This document shows positions 18,225 to 27,847 of a stretch of 64,000 bases of DNA, one piece after another. A program made the position numbers and the translations under genes. The stretch comes from Marinobacterium_A aestuariivivens (GTDB lineage Bacteria; Pseudomonadota; Gammaproteobacteria; Pseudomonadales; Balneatricaceae). Location: contig NZ_JBHSWE010000001.1 of the NCBI RefSeq assembly GCF_042661465.1, forward strand, positions 1,984,001-2,048,000, given 5' to 3'. The notes beneath the pieces are model-generated. The model was not told the DNA's origin. It ran no database searches and was given only the letters and a program-made list of their open reading frames with translations. How positions within the stretch are numbered: position 1 is the stretch's first letter; every line of letters begins with the position of its first letter.

Positions 18225-20381
18225 ATGAAAGGTTTGACGAAACTGCTGGCGGGCCTGGTGGGCCTGGCGGTCGTACTGATCGTGGCAGCAGGGATCCTGC
18301 TCGGTTTTTTCATCGATCCCAATGACTACAAACCCCAGATCGAGAAGCTGGCGCGCGACAAGGCGGGCCTCGAACTGTCGATCGGCGGCGATATTCACTG
18401 GACCTTTTATCCCTGGCTCGGTCTTGAGATCAACAAGGTCCAGCTGCATTATCCGGACCAGCCGGAGTTGGCAAAGCTGGAGCAGGCGAAGGTCTCCGTC
18501 AAGCTGTTGCCGCTGCTCTCCAAAGAGGTGCAGATGAGCAGCCTCGAACTCTCCGGGCTGAACCTGAACCTGGTGCGCGGCGAAGACGGTGGCAGCAACT
18601 GGGCCGCGCCGCAGGCGCCGGCTGGCGCCGAGGCGCAAACCGACACCGAAGCGCCGTCAGACACGCCGACGGCAGCAGTCGCCCCGCCCATCGCCCTGGA
18701 TATCGAGGCGATAAACATCGTTGACGGCCAAATCCGCTTCGACGACCGCCAGGCAGGCTCCGAATTGACACTGCAGGATCTGTCGCTGACGTCGGGCCAG
18801 GTGCTGGCCGGCGCCTGGATTCCGCTGGAGGTTGGGTTCGCTCTGCAACGAGTCAGCGAGGGCGCCGACATCCAGTCCAACGTCCATCTAAAGGCGGTAG
18901 TCCAGTTCGACCCGCAGAACCGGCAATACCGTCTGCGCGGCCTGGACAGCACCTTGCAGGTACAGACGCTTGCCCTCGGCGAGCAACCGGTCAATATCAG
19001 ACTCAGCGGCGATGTCTCGGCCGACCTGGCCACCGAGCAGGCGCGCATCGACAACCTCTATCTGAAGCTGGCAGACCTCAGTGCCGCCGGCAACGTCTCG
19101 CTGCAGAACTTCGCCGCACCGCAGTTCGGCGGCGAGCTCAAGGTGGCCCAGTTCAACGCCCGCAGCTGGCTCGAATCCCTCGGCCAGCCCGTACCCGAAA
19201 CCGCCGACCCCAAGGCCCTGACAAGGGTCTCGCTCGGCGCGGCCCTGAACGGCCCGGCCAACAGCCTGACGCTGAAGCCGCTGACACTGACCGTCGACGA
19301 CAGCCGCTTTACCGGCAGGCTGAGCTATGACCTGAACAACGGCTCGATCAAGCTCGACCTCGAAGGCGATCAGCTCGATATAGATCATTACCTGCCTCCG
19401 GAAGCAGAAAAGACAACCAATGACGGCCAGGCATCGCCGGCTCAGCCCCAGGAGGGTGGCGAGCGCTACTCGACGGAGCCGGTGATCCCGGTCGAGCCGC
19501 TCAAGACGCTGAATCTAGATGCCCGGCTGGCGCTGAAGCAGCTGCAGGCCTCCGGCATCCCCATGCGCGACGTCGAGCTCGCCGTCAGCGCGCACGACGG
19601 CGTGGTCAACCTCAGCCGCATCCATGCCAACCTGCTCGGCGGCAGCGTGCGCAACAGTGCCATACTCGACGTCCGCGCCACACCTGTACGCCTTAGCGCG
19701 AAGAAGAATATCAGCGGCCTGCAGATCGGCGACCTGCTTCAGGCGCTGAACGGCGAGGAGCCGGCCATCACCGGCACGCTCAGCAGCCAGTCCGATGTGC
19801 GGGCCACGGGGCGTTCGGTGCACGATATCGTCAACAGCCTCACCGGCACTGCCAGCTTCAATGTCACCGACGGCACTCTCCAGGGTATCGACATGGCGCA
19901 AACCGTCTGTCAGGGCTTCAACACCCTCGGCAGTCTCGGTATCAACACCGAGCAGGTCGACCGTTCGACGCCGTTCGCCAACCTCGGCGGCAGTTTCCAG
20001 ATCCGCAATGGCGTCGTCAGCAATCAGGACCTGGCCGCCTCGCTCGACGCGATGGCCGTCAAGGGACGCGGCAGCGTCGATCTGCCGCAGGCGCTGATCG
20101 ACTATCGCCTGGGCCTGACGATCGAGGAGAACCTGTTCAAGCAGAGCTGCTCGGTCAACAACAGAATCCAGGGCGTCGAGTGGCCGGTCAACTGCAAGGG
20201 CTCCTTCGACACCCCGCCGGCACAGCTGTGCCGCCCGGACCTCAGCGTTTTCGAGGACCTGATCAAGCAACAGGTAAAAGAGAAGGTGCAGCAGAAGGTC
20301 GAGGAAAAGGTGGAGCAGAAACTGCAGGAAAAACTCGGTGAAGAGGCCAAGGGCCTGCTGAAGGGGCTGTTCGGAAACTGA
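18225..20381 (+). CDS. AsmA-family inner-membrane protein
   Basis: 718 residues, divergent from hisB. A single N-terminal anchor (GLVGLAVVLIVAAGILLGFF) precedes FIDPNDYKPQIEKLARDKAG, the AsmA N-terminal signature. A long beta-rich periplasmic body and the C-terminal AsmA block follow (LTGTASFNVTDGTLQGIDMA, LGGSFQIRNGV). The tail is a charged coiled-coil-like stretch (KEKVQQKVEEKVEQKLQEKL). The family is related to bridge-like lipid-transfer proteins of the envelope. The start is supported by GGAGG eight bases upstream. Its stop overlaps the mutY start. Confidence 0.92.
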   Translation: MKGLTKLLAGLVGLAVVLIVAAGILLGFFIDPNDYKPQIEKLARDKAGLELSIGGDIHWTFYPWLGLEINKVQLHYPDQPELAKLEQAKVSVKLLPLLSKEVQMSSLELSGLNLNLVRGEDGGSNWAAPQAPAGAEAQTDTEAPSDTPTAAVAPPIALDIEAINIVDGQIRFDDRQAGSELTLQDLSLTSGQVLAGAWIPLEVGFALQRVSEGADIQSNVHLKAVVQFDPQNRQYRLRGLDSTLQVQTLALGEQPVNIRLSGDVSADLATEQARIDNLYLKLADLSAAGNVSLQNFAAPQFGGELKVAQFNARSWLESLGQPVPETADPKALTRVSLGAALNGPANSLTLKPLTLTVDDSRFTGRLSYDLNNGSIKLDLEGDQLDIDHYLPPEAEKTTNDGQASPAQPQEGGERYSTEPVIPVEPLKTLNLDARLALKQLQASGIPMRDVELAVSAHDGVVNLSRIHANLLGGSVRNSAILDVRATPVRLSAKKNISGLQIGDLLQALNGEEPAITGTLSSQSDVRATGRSVHDIVNSLTGTASFNVTDGTLQGIDMAQTVCQGFNTLGSLGINTEQVDRSTPFANLGGSFQIRNGVVSNQDLAASLDAMAVKGRGSVDLPQALIDYRLGLTIEENLFKQSCSVNNRIQGVEWPVNCKGSFDTPPAQLCRPDLSVFEDLIKQQVKEKVQQKVEEKVEQKLQEKLGEEAKGLLKGLFGN

Positions 20382-21421
20382 TGACCGCAGAACAGTTCCA
20401 CGGTGCAGTGCTCGACTGGTTCGACCGTCACGGCCGACACGACCTGCCCTGGCAGGCCCGGAAGACCGCCTATCACACCTGGGTCTCGGAGATCATGCTG
20501 CAGCAGACCCAGGTGGCGACGGTGATACCCTACTTCGAGCGCTTCATCGCCCGCTTTCCCGATGTGCACAGTCTCGCCCAGGCCCCGCAGGACGAAGTGC
20601 TGCATCTCTGGACCGGGCTTGGCTACTATGCCCGGGCGCGCAACCTGCACAAGGCCGCGCGCATCGTCGCCAGCGACTTCGGAGGCGACTTCCCGGACAG
20701 CGTCGAGGGGCTGGAGGCACTGCCGGGAATCGGCCGCTCGACCGCCGGCGCCATCCTGTCGATTGCGACCGGCAAGCGGGCGGCGATACTGGACGGCAAC
20801 GTCAAGCGTGTACTGGCGCGCTTCTATGCCGTCGAGGGCTGGCCCGGCGCACCGGCGGTGATGAAGGAGCTGTGGCAACATGCCGAGCGCAACACTCCTC
20901 GGCAACGGGTCGGTGACTACACCCAGGCGATGATGGACCTCGGCGCCACCCTCTGTACCCGCAGCAAGCCGAGCTGCCTGCTTTGCCCGCTCCACAGCCG
21001 CTGTGAAGCCCTGGCACAGGGCCGCACCGCAGAGCTGCCGGCGCCGCGGCCGAAGAAGACCCTGCCGGTGCGCCAGACGCTGATGCTGCTGATCCGCAAC
21101 GGAGCCGGCGAGGTGATGCTGCAGCAACGCCCTCCGAGCGGCCTCTGGGGCGGCCTCTGGAGCCTGCCGGAGGCGGCCGACCTGAGGGACGCAGAGGGTG
21201 AAACAGGGCTCGCGCTTGACCTCGAGTCGGTCCGCCCGCTGGCGCCATTGCGGCATACTTTCAGCCACTTTCATCTCGATATCACGCCGGTTCTCATCGA
21301 ACTGCGGGATGCCGAGGCTGTCATGGAAGGCGTGCCACGACTCTGGTATAACATACGCCGGCCTCCCAGCATCGGCCTTGCCGCGCCCGTCAAGCGCCTG
21401 CTGGAATGCCTGCCTGATTGA
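20381..21421 (+). CDS. mutY: A/G-specific adenine DNA glycosylase
   Basis: Removes adenine mispaired with 8-oxoguanine. Key parts are the catalytic glutamate region (HTWVSEIMLQQTQVATVIP), the helix-hairpin-helix LEALPGIGRSTAGAILS, and the catalytic aspartate in ILDGNVKRVLAR. The [4Fe-4S] cysteines follow the C-X6-C-X2-C-X5-C pattern (CTRSKPSCLLCPLHSRC), and a NUDIX-like C domain reads the 8-oxoG. It has 346 residues, is complete, and overlaps the AsmA-family gene. Confidence 0.97.
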   Translation: MTAEQFHGAVLDWFDRHGRHDLPWQARKTAYHTWVSEIMLQQTQVATVIPYFERFIARFPDVHSLAQAPQDEVLHLWTGLGYYARARNLHKAARIVASDFGGDFPDSVEGLEALPGIGRSTAGAILSIATGKRAAILDGNVKRVLARFYAVEGWPGAPAVMKELWQHAERNTPRQRVGDYTQAMMDLGATLCTRSKPSCLLCPLHSRCEALAQGRTAELPAPRPKKTLPVRQTLMLLIRNGAGEVMLQQRPPSGLWGGLWSLPEAADLRDAEGETGLALDLESVRPLAPLRHTFSHFHLDITPVLIELRDAEAVMEGVPRLWYNIRRPPSIGLAAPVKRLLECLPD

Positions 21422-21513
21422 ACGACGGCCCCGCACGCCTGCCGGGTGGCGAAGGTCCGTCCAGACCTCTGGCCGGCATTGCACAACAGTCGATAACATC
21501 TTCGGAGATTCTG

Positions 21514-21795
21514 ATGACCCGTACCGTATTCTGCCGCAAGTACCAACAGGAACTGGAAGGGCTCGCGCGCCCGCCCTATCCCGGTCCGAAAGGTATGGAC
21601 ATTTACGAGCATGTCTCCAAGAAGGCCTGGGAAGAGTGGACCGCCCACCAGACTATGCTCATCAACGAAAAGCATCTCAGCATGATGGACCCGTCGACCC
21701 GCGAGTTCCTGCAGAAGGAGATGGAGAAATTCATGAGCGGGGAAGACTACGCCAAGGCCGAAGGCTACGTTCCGCCCAGCGACGACCAGACCTGA
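21514..21795 (+). CDS. yggX: YggX, Fe(II)-trafficking-like protein
   Basis: 93 residues. The conserved start MTRTVFCRKYQQELEGLARP contains the redox cysteine, followed by YPGPKGMDIYEHVSKKAWEEW. YggX is linked to protection of Fe-S clusters from oxidative damage and commonly sits beside mutY, itself an Fe-S enzyme. A CGGAG ribosome site lies just upstream of ATG 21514. Confidence 0.95.
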   Translation: MTRTVFCRKYQQELEGLARPPYPGPKGMDIYEHVSKKAWEEWTAHQTMLINEKHLSMMDPSTREFLQKEMEKFMSGEDYAKAEGYVPPSDDQT

Positions 21796-21850
21796 AGCAT
21801 GGAGCCAGGGACGGCTCCCAGGAAGATCAACTGGCTAACAAGAGCACAGC

Positions 21851-24646
21851 ATGACTCTATTGTGGATACCTCTGCTGCCACTGCTGGGGGCCTTTGTCCC
21901 TCTGCTGACGGCGAGATTCGGACGGACCCGCTGCGCCTGGGCGACAGCCGTGTTGCCCGCACTGGCGCTGGCGATGATACTCAGCCTGGTACCGCAGCTG
22001 CGCGAGCTCGGCAGCTTCAAGGCGGAACTGCCCTGGATACCGGCGCTGGACCTGGTCATCAGTTTCCGTTTCGACGGTCTGGCCCTGCTGTTCTCGATCC
22101 TGATTCTGGGCATCGGACTGCTGGTGATTCTCTACGCCCGCTACTATCTGTCCGCCAAGGACTCGATGGGGCGTTTCTACTGCTACCTGATGCTGTTCAT
22201 GACGGCGATGCTCGGCATCGTGCTGTCCGGCAACCTGCTGCAGCTGTGGCTGTTCTGGGAGCTGACCAGTATCAGCTCCTTCCTGCTGATCAGCTTCTGG
22301 TGGCACAAGACCGAAGCGCGACGCGGCGCCCGACTGGCATTGACGGTGACCGGCGCCGGCGGCCTGGCGCTGCTGGCCGGCATCCTGCTGCTGGGCAAGA
22401 TCACCACCAGCTTCGACCTCGACGTCATCCTCCAGAGCGGCGACCTGATCCGTGCCCACCGCTGGTATCCGGTGGCCCTGGTGCTGATCCTGCTCGGCGT
22501 CTTCACCAAGTCGGCCCAGTTCCCGTTCCACTCCTGGCTGCCCCATGCGATGGCGGCCCCGACCCCGGTCAGCGCCTACCTGCACTCGGCCACCATGGTC
22601 AAGGCCGGCATCTTTCTGATGGCCCGCCTCTACCCGGCGCTGTCGGGTACCGAGCTCTGGTTCATGATCGTCAGCATGACCGGGCTGATGACGCTATTGG
22701 TGGGCGCTTACTTCGCCTTCTTCAAGCATGATCTCAAGGGTCTGCTGGCGTACTCGACCATCAGTCACCTGGGCCTGATCACCCTGCTGCTCGGCCTCGG
22801 AACCAAGCTGGCCGCAGTCGCGGCGGTGTTCCACATCATCAACCATGCCACCTTCAAGGCCTCGCTGTTCATGGCCGCCGGCATCATCGACCACGAGTGC
22901 GGCTCCCGCGACATGCGCCGCATCAACGGCATGTGGAAGTACATGCCCTACACCGCGGCCCTGGCGATGATCGCGGCCTCGGCGATGGCCGGCGTGCCGC
23001 TGCTCAACGGTTTCCTGTCGAAGGAGATGTTCTTCGCCGAGACCCTGGAACAGGAGTTCCTCGGCTCGCTGTCCTGGATGATCCCGGTGCTGGCGACCCT
23101 GGCCGGCGTGTTCTCGGTGGCCTACTCGGTGCGCTTCATCCACGACGTTTTCTTCAACGGCGAACCGATCAACCTGCCGAGGACACCCCATGAGCCACCC
23201 CGCTACATGAAGGTGCCGGTGGAGATTCTGGTCGGCCTCTGCCTGCTGGTCGGCATCCTGCCGAACATCGTCATAGGCCCGCTGCTCGCCATCGCCTCCA
23301 GCGCGGTGCTGGGAAGCGAACTGCCGGAGTACAATCTGGCGATCTGGCACGGCATCAACCTGCCGCTGATCATGAGCCTCGTTGCCATGAGCGGCGGCCT
23401 CTTCGCCTATTTCAACCGCGCCCACCTGTTCAAGTTCCAGAAGCAGTTTCCCGAGTGGAACGCCAGCGAAGCGTTCGAGGCCGCGATGAAGCGCGTGGCC
23501 TACGGCAGCAACTGGCTGCTCGAGCGGCTCGAGAACGGTTCGCTGCAGCGCTACATGGTGCTGATGCTGGCACTGCTGATTCTGATGGTCTGGCCGACCC
23601 TGATCGACCTGACCCAGCTGGCCGGCAGCCGGCCACTATTGCCGCTCGATGGCGTCACCCTGGTCGCCGGCGGCCTGCTGGTAGTCGGCGGTCTCGCCAC
23701 CGTGATCTACAACCGTCACCGCCTGATCGCGCTGCTGATGCTGTCGGTGGTCGGGCTTGTCGTTTCGCTGGCCTTCGCCCGCTTCTCGGCACCGGACCTG
23801 GCGCTGACCCAGCTGGCGGTCGAGGTGGTGACCATCATCCTGCTGATGCTGGCGCTGTTCTTCCTGCCGCAGAAAACGCCGAAGGAATCGAGCCCGCGAC
23901 GGATCCTGCGCGACATCTGCATCGCCGGCCTGATCGGCGGCATCATCGGCACCATCGCCTTTGCGATGATGACCCGTCCGCTCGACACCATCGCCGACTA
24001 CTTCATCGCCAACGCCAAGACCGGCGGCGGCGGCACCAATGTCGTCAACGTCATCCTGGTGGACTTCCGCGGTTTCGATACCCTCGGGGAGATCACCGTG
24101 CTGGGTATCGCGGCGCTGGGCATCTACAACCTGCTGGCGGGACTGCGACTGTTCATGCCGTCCGGTGACGCCGATGGCCGCCAGTGGGCGCCGGACCGTC
24201 ATCCGATGATCCTCGCGGTTATCTCCCAAAGCCTGCTGCCGCTGGCGCTGCTGGTGTCGGTGTTCATCTTCCTGCGCGGTCACAACATGCCGGGCGGCGG
24301 CTTTATCGCCGGCCTCGTGACCGCGGTGGCGCTGATCCTGCAGTACATGGCCCACGGCGTCGACTGGATGAAGGCACGCCTCGATATCCATTACCACCGC
24401 CTGATCGCCTGCGGCGTTCTGATCTCGGCGTTCACCGGCATTGCCAGCTGGCTGTTCGAACGCCCCTTCCTGACGTCCTGGTTCGATCATTTCCACTGGC
24501 CGGTGGTCGGCGAATTCGAACTGGCCAGCGCCATGGTCTTCGATCTCGGCGTCTACCTCACCGTCGTCGGCGCCACCCTGCTGATCCTGGCCAACCTCGG
24601 CCAGATGACCACCAGCGAAAGACCCGTGACCAAGGAGCAAGATTGA
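21851..24646 (+). CDS. mrpA: Na+/H+ antiporter subunits MrpA and MrpB fused
   Basis: 931-residue polytopic protein and first gene of the mrp operon. The NuoL-like part carries the proton-path residues in LFWELTSISSFLLISFWWHK and KSAQFPFHSWLPHAMAAPTP. The C-terminal about 140 residues (VISQSLLPLALLVSVFIFLR, NMPGGGFIAGLVTAVALILQ) are a MrpB domain. This is the A-B fusion seen in Pha/Mrp group systems, so no separate mrpB is expected. The complex exports sodium (or potassium) and supports salt and alkali tolerance. The stop overlaps the mrpC start (TGATG). Confidence 0.95.
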   Translation: MTLLWIPLLPLLGAFVPLLTARFGRTRCAWATAVLPALALAMILSLVPQLRELGSFKAELPWIPALDLVISFRFDGLALLFSILILGIGLLVILYARYYLSAKDSMGRFYCYLMLFMTAMLGIVLSGNLLQLWLFWELTSISSFLLISFWWHKTEARRGARLALTVTGAGGLALLAGILLLGKITTSFDLDVILQSGDLIRAHRWYPVALVLILLGVFTKSAQFPFHSWLPHAMAAPTPVSAYLHSATMVKAGIFLMARLYPALSGTELWFMIVSMTGLMTLLVGAYFAFFKHDLKGLLAYSTISHLGLITLLLGLGTKLAAVAAVFHIINHATFKASLFMAAGIIDHECGSRDMRRINGMWKYMPYTAALAMIAASAMAGVPLLNGFLSKEMFFAETLEQEFLGSLSWMIPVLATLAGVFSVAYSVRFIHDVFFNGEPINLPRTPHEPPRYMKVPVEILVGLCLLVGILPNIVIGPLLAIASSAVLGSELPEYNLAIWHGINLPLIMSLVAMSGGLFAYFNRAHLFKFQKQFPEWNASEAFEAAMKRVAYGSNWLLERLENGSLQRYMVLMLALLILMVWPTLIDLTQLAGSRPLLPLDGVTLVAGGLLVVGGLATVIYNRHRLIALLMLSVVGLVVSLAFARFSAPDLALTQLAVEVVTIILLMLALFFLPQKTPKESSPRRILRDICIAGLIGGIIGTIAFAMMTRPLDTIADYFIANAKTGGGGTNVVNVILVDFRGFDTLGEITVLGIAALGIYNLLAGLRLFMPSGDADGRQWAPDRHPMILAVISQSLLPLALLVSVFIFLRGHNMPGGGFIAGLVTAVALILQYMAHGVDWMKARLDIHYHRLIACGVLISAFTGIASWLFERPFLTSWFDHFHWPVVGEFELASAMVFDLGVYLTVVGATLLILANLGQMTTSERPVTKEQD

Positions 24647-24996
24647 TGGAAGCCCTGTACGCCTTCTGCGTCGGACTCTTGACGGCCTGCGGCATTTTCC
24701 TGACCCTGCGCGGCCGCACCTTCCCGGTGGTGGTCGGCCTGACCCTGCTGTCCTATGCGGTGAACCTGTTCCTGTTCGCCTCCGGCCGCCTGCATGTCCA
24801 GGGCGCCGCAGTACTCGGCACCAGCGAGCAGTATGCCGACCCGCTGCCCCAGGCGCTGGTGCTGACCGCCATCGTGATCGGCTTCGCGATGACCGCCTTC
24901 GTGGTGATCCTCGCGATGCGTGCCCGGGGCGACCTGGGTAACGATCACGTCGACGGCAAGCTCCCGGTACATACCATGGGAGGGGATCGCTCATGA
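24646..24996 (+). CDS. mrpC: Na+/H+ antiporter subunit MrpC
   Basis: NuoK-like subunit of 116 residues with three membrane helices (ALYAFCVGLLTACGIFLTLR, PVVVGLTLLSYAVNLFLF, ALVLTAIVIGFAMTAFVVIL), including the conserved glycine-rich first helix. Its hydrophilic C terminus (GDLGNDHVDGKLPV) is copied almost exactly in the short frame that follows, a sign of a local duplication. Both ends are translationally coupled by overlapping stop and start codons. Confidence 0.94.
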   Translation: MEALYAFCVGLLTACGIFLTLRGRTFPVVVGLTLLSYAVNLFLFASGRLHVQGAAVLGTSEQYADPLPQALVLTAIVIGFAMTAFVVILAMRARGDLGNDHVDGKLPVHTMGGDRS

Positions 24997-25109
24997 CGAC
25001 CCGACTTTTGACCGCCGGCCTCGCCATGCGGCAATCCCGGTTCAGAGACCTGGATAACGATCACGTCGACGGCAAGCTTCCGGTCCGGGACGGGGAGGGA
25101 CGCAGCTGA
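24993..25109 (+). CDS. 38-codon frame made by duplication of the mrpC 3' end
   Basis: ATG at 24993 overlaps the mrpC stop and the TGA at 25107-25109 overlaps the mrpD start. The product would be 38 residues, of which DNDHVDGKLPV repeats the MrpC tail. The DNA at 25047-25084 matches 24931-24968 in 36 of 38 positions. Translation of the segment would keep ribosomes moving between mrpC and mrpD. I see no independent function and doubt that it is a selected protein. Confidence 0.45.
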   Translation: MTTRLLTAGLAMRQSRFRDLDNDHVDGKLPVRDGEGRS

Positions 25110-26626
25110 TGAACCATCTGCTGATCCTGCCGCTAATCCTGCCGCTGCTCGGCGGCCTGCTGATGCTGCTGCCGCCGCTGACCCACAGCCGCGTGCGGCA
25201 GCGCAACTTCGCCCTGTCCCTGGCCGCCGCCATGGTGCTGGTCAGCATCCTGCTGGTACTGCAGGCGCAGGACGGCATCATCGACGTTTACGCGCTGGGC
25301 AACTGGGCGCCGCCCTTCGGCATCGTGCTGGTCGCCGACCGCCTCAGCACCCTGATGGTGCTGCTGACCTCGGTGCTGGCGTTCTGCTCGCTGCTTTACA
25401 CCTTCGGCCCCAGCGAGGAGGAAGGCTCCTTCTTCCAGCCGTTGATGCAGTTCCAGCTGCTGGGCATCAACGGCGCCTTCCTCACCGGCGATCTGTTCAA
25501 CCTTTTCGTCTTTTTCGAGGTCCTGCTGATCTCCTCCTATGGCCTGTTGATGTTCGGCGGTGGCAAGCGGCGCACCCGCGCCGGCCTGCACTACGTTATC
25601 CTCAACCTGGCGGGCTCCGCGGTCTTCCTGTTTGCCCTCGGCATCCTCTACGGCACCCTGGGTACGCTGAACATCGCCGATATGGCGCTCAAGATGAAGA
25701 TGATCGACAGCACCGAACTGCCGCTGGTCCGGGCTGGCGGCATGATGTTGCTGATCGTCTTCGGCCTCAAGGCGGCGATGCTGCCGCTGCAGTTCTGGCT
25801 GCCGGCGGCCTACTCCGCCGCGGCGCCGGCGGTCGCGGCACTGTTCGCCGTCATGACCAAGGTGGGTATCTACGCGATCCTGCGGGTATTCACCGTGATC
25901 TTCGGTGCCGAAGCCGGGTCGCTGGCCGGCATGGCCGGTCCCTGGCTCTGGCCGCTGGCGCTGCTGACCCTGCTGATCGGCGCGATCGGCATCCTCGCCG
26001 CCAAGGACCTGCGCCGGCTTGTCGCTCACCTGATCATCGTCTCGGTCGGCACCCTGCTGGCCGGCATCGGACTGGAACGGGAAGCCGCCACCTCCGCCGC
26101 ACTCTATTACCTGATCCACACCACCCTGGTCAGCGCAGGCCTGTTCCTGCTCGCCGATCTGATCGGACGCCAGCGCGGCAAGGCCGGCGACCGCCTGATC
26201 GCCGCTCGCCCGATGCATCAGGGCAAGCGCCTGGGCATACTGTTCTTCATCGCCGCCGTGGCGGTGATCGGCATGCCGCCGCTGTCGGGCTTCGTCGGCA
26301 AGGTCATGCTGATGAAATCGGCGCTGGCGGTCAGGGAAATGCAGTGGTTCTGGCCGGTGCTGCTGGGCAGCAGCCTGCTGGCGCTGATCGCGCTGTCCCG
26401 CGCCGGCAGCAACCTGTTCTGGAACATCAATGGCGAGAAGCCGGTTGCCACTGCGGTCAACCCGGCTCAGCTGACCGCCGCGGTCCTGCTGCTGTCGACG
26501 CCGGTACTGATGTCGTTGTTCGGCGGCCCGCTGACCGAACTCACCGACGCCACCGCGCGGCAGCTGCATGACGTGCCGGTGCAGATAAGCGGCGTGCTGC
26601 AGGCGAATACCGGGGAGGGAATCTGA
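25109..26626 (+). CDS. mrpD: Na+/H+ antiporter subunit MrpD
   Basis: 505-residue NuoM/N-like ion-translocating subunit with about 14 membrane helices. Proton-path features include FNLFVFFEVLLISSYGLLMF (glutamate in helix 5), VFGLKAAMLPLQFWLPAAYS (lysine in helix 7) and KDLRRLVAHLIIVSVGTLLA. The start is coupled to the preceding short frame (TGATG). The C terminus overlaps the mrpE start. Confidence 0.95.
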   Translation: MNHLLILPLILPLLGGLLMLLPPLTHSRVRQRNFALSLAAAMVLVSILLVLQAQDGIIDVYALGNWAPPFGIVLVADRLSTLMVLLTSVLAFCSLLYTFGPSEEEGSFFQPLMQFQLLGINGAFLTGDLFNLFVFFEVLLISSYGLLMFGGGKRRTRAGLHYVILNLAGSAVFLFALGILYGTLGTLNIADMALKMKMIDSTELPLVRAGGMMLLIVFGLKAAMLPLQFWLPAAYSAAAPAVAALFAVMTKVGIYAILRVFTVIFGAEAGSLAGMAGPWLWPLALLTLLIGAIGILAAKDLRRLVAHLIIVSVGTLLAGIGLEREAATSAALYYLIHTTLVSAGLFLLADLIGRQRGKAGDRLIAARPMHQGKRLGILFFIAAVAVIGMPPLSGFVGKVMLMKSALAVREMQWFWPVLLGSSLLALIALSRAGSNLFWNINGEKPVATAVNPAQLTAAVLLLSTPVLMSLFGGPLTELTDATARQLHDVPVQISGVLQANTGEGI

Positions 26627-27117
26627 TGCTGCGTGCGATTTTGCCGACGCCCTTTCACAGTCTGCTGCTGCTGGTCGTGTGGTTATTGCTCAACAAGTCC
26701 GTGTCGCCCGGCCACCTGCTGCTCGGTTCGGTACTGGCGATCCTGATTCCGCTGATCACCAACCGTCTGCGCAACCCGCATCCGGGGATCAGGCGGCCGT
26801 TCAAGGCATTCCTGTACTTCTGGCGCGTCATCGGCGATATCCTGGTGGCGAATATCCAGGTCGCGCGCCTGATCATCAGACCGCGCATGGCGCTGCGCCC
26901 CTCTTTCGTCGAGGTGCCGCTGGACATCACCCGGGATCTGCCGATCACCATCCTCGCCAGCACCATTACCCTGACACCCGGCACCGTCAGTGCCGATGTC
27001 TCGGACGACCGCAGCCGACTGCTGCTGCACGTGCTGCACCTCGAGGACGAAGAAGAGCTGGTCCGCACCATCAAGACGCGCTATGAAGCGCCGCTGAGGG
27101 AGATTTTCGGATGCTGA
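26626..27117 (+). CDS. mrpE: Na+/H+ antiporter subunit MrpE
   Basis: 163 residues. Two N-terminal hydrophobic segments (PFHSLLLLVVWLLLNKSVSP, LLLGSVLAILIPLI) are followed by the MrpE pattern ILASTITLTPGTVSADVSDD. It assembles with MrpABCD and FG. It is coupled to mrpD upstream and overlaps mrpF by seven bases. Confidence 0.93.
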   Translation: MLRAILPTPFHSLLLLVVWLLLNKSVSPGHLLLGSVLAILIPLITNRLRNPHPGIRRPFKAFLYFWRVIGDILVANIQVARLIIRPRMALRPSFVEVPLDITRDLPITILASTITLTPGTVSADVSDDRSRLLLHVLHLEDEEELVRTIKTRYEAPLREIFGC

Positions 27118-27380
27118 ACTGGGTCCTGCCGCTGGTGCTGACGATGGTCAGCCTGGCACTGATACTCAATCTCTGGAGCCTGCAGGCCGGCCCCAGCCTG
27201 CCGGACCGCACCCTGGCACTGGATACCATGTATATCAATAGCAGCGCCCTGATCATCCTGTTCGGCATCTGGAAAGGCACCGCGCTCTATTTCGAGGCCG
27301 CGCTGCTGATCGCGATGCTGGGCTTTATCGGCACGGTGGCGGTATGCAAATACCTGCTGCGTGGCGACATCATCGAATAG
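27111..27380 (+). CDS. mrpF: Na+/H+ antiporter subunit MrpF
   Basis: 89 residues and three membrane helices (VLPLVLTMVSLALILNLW, MYINSSALIILFGIW, AALLIAMLGFIGTVAVCKYL). The conserved ALDTMYINSS segment contains the aspartate typical of MrpF. It overlaps mrpE and lies 10 bp before mrpG. Confidence 0.93.
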   Translation: MLNWVLPLVLTMVSLALILNLWSLQAGPSLPDRTLALDTMYINSSALIILFGIWKGTALYFEAALLIAMLGFIGTVAVCKYLLRGDIIE

Positions 27381-27389
27381 GAGCTGGAC

Positions 27390-27740
27390 ATGCCATTCTG
27401 GATCGAACTGATCGTCTCGCTGTTCCTGCTGGTCGGCGGCGTTTTCGTGCTGCTGGGCTCGGTCGGCCTGGCGCGTCTGCCGGATTTCTACACCCGGCTG
27501 CACGCCCCGACCAAGGCCACCACCCTCGGCGTCGGCTGTCTGCTGATCGGCTCGATGATCCTGTCATCCTGGGCCAGCGGCACCCTGAGCATCTACGAGG
27601 TGCTGATTACCATCTTCCTGCTGATCACCGCGCCGGTCAGCGCCCACATGCTCGCCAAGAGCGGCCTGCACCACCGCCTTGAACACGCCGACCGGACCGG
27701 CCACACCGAGCTGATGGACAAGCCGATGCACAAGGAATAA
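27390..27740 (+). CDS. mrpG: Na+/H+ antiporter subunit MrpG
   Basis: 116 residues. Its MrpG hallmark is GSVGLARLPDFYTRLHAPTK after the first helix, then two more helices (LGVGCLLIGSMILSSWA, VLITIFLLITAPVSAHML). It is the last gene of the mrp operon, preceded by AGGAGCTGGAC. No strong terminator follows; only a weak GCGTTT/AAACGC hairpin is seen before the tRNA promoter. Confidence 0.93.
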   Translation: MPFWIELIVSLFLLVGGVFVLLGSVGLARLPDFYTRLHAPTKATTLGVGCLLIGSMILSSWASGTLSIYEVLITIFLLITAPVSAHMLAKSGLHHRLEHADRTGHTELMDKPMHKE

Positions 27741-27801
27741 ACAGCCGTAGACTGCGTTTGAAATTAAACGCGAAGTCCATGAAAAATCTGAAGAAATTGC
27801 G

Positions 27802-27830
27802 TTGACGACCAGAAAATCACGGGGCATAAT
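27802..27830 (+). promoter_or_regulatory. Sigma-70-type promoter of tRNA-Phe
   Basis: TTGACG (27802-27807) and CATAAT (27825-27830) are 17 bp apart. The mature tRNA begins 17 bp further on. Confidence 0.8.
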
Positions 27831-27847
27831 ACGCGCCTCTTGAGTTG

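Noticed and set aside
23636..25027. 463-codon minus-strand frame opposite mrpA/mrpC
   Set aside because: Shadow of the membrane-protein genes with antisense-type composition and no family match.
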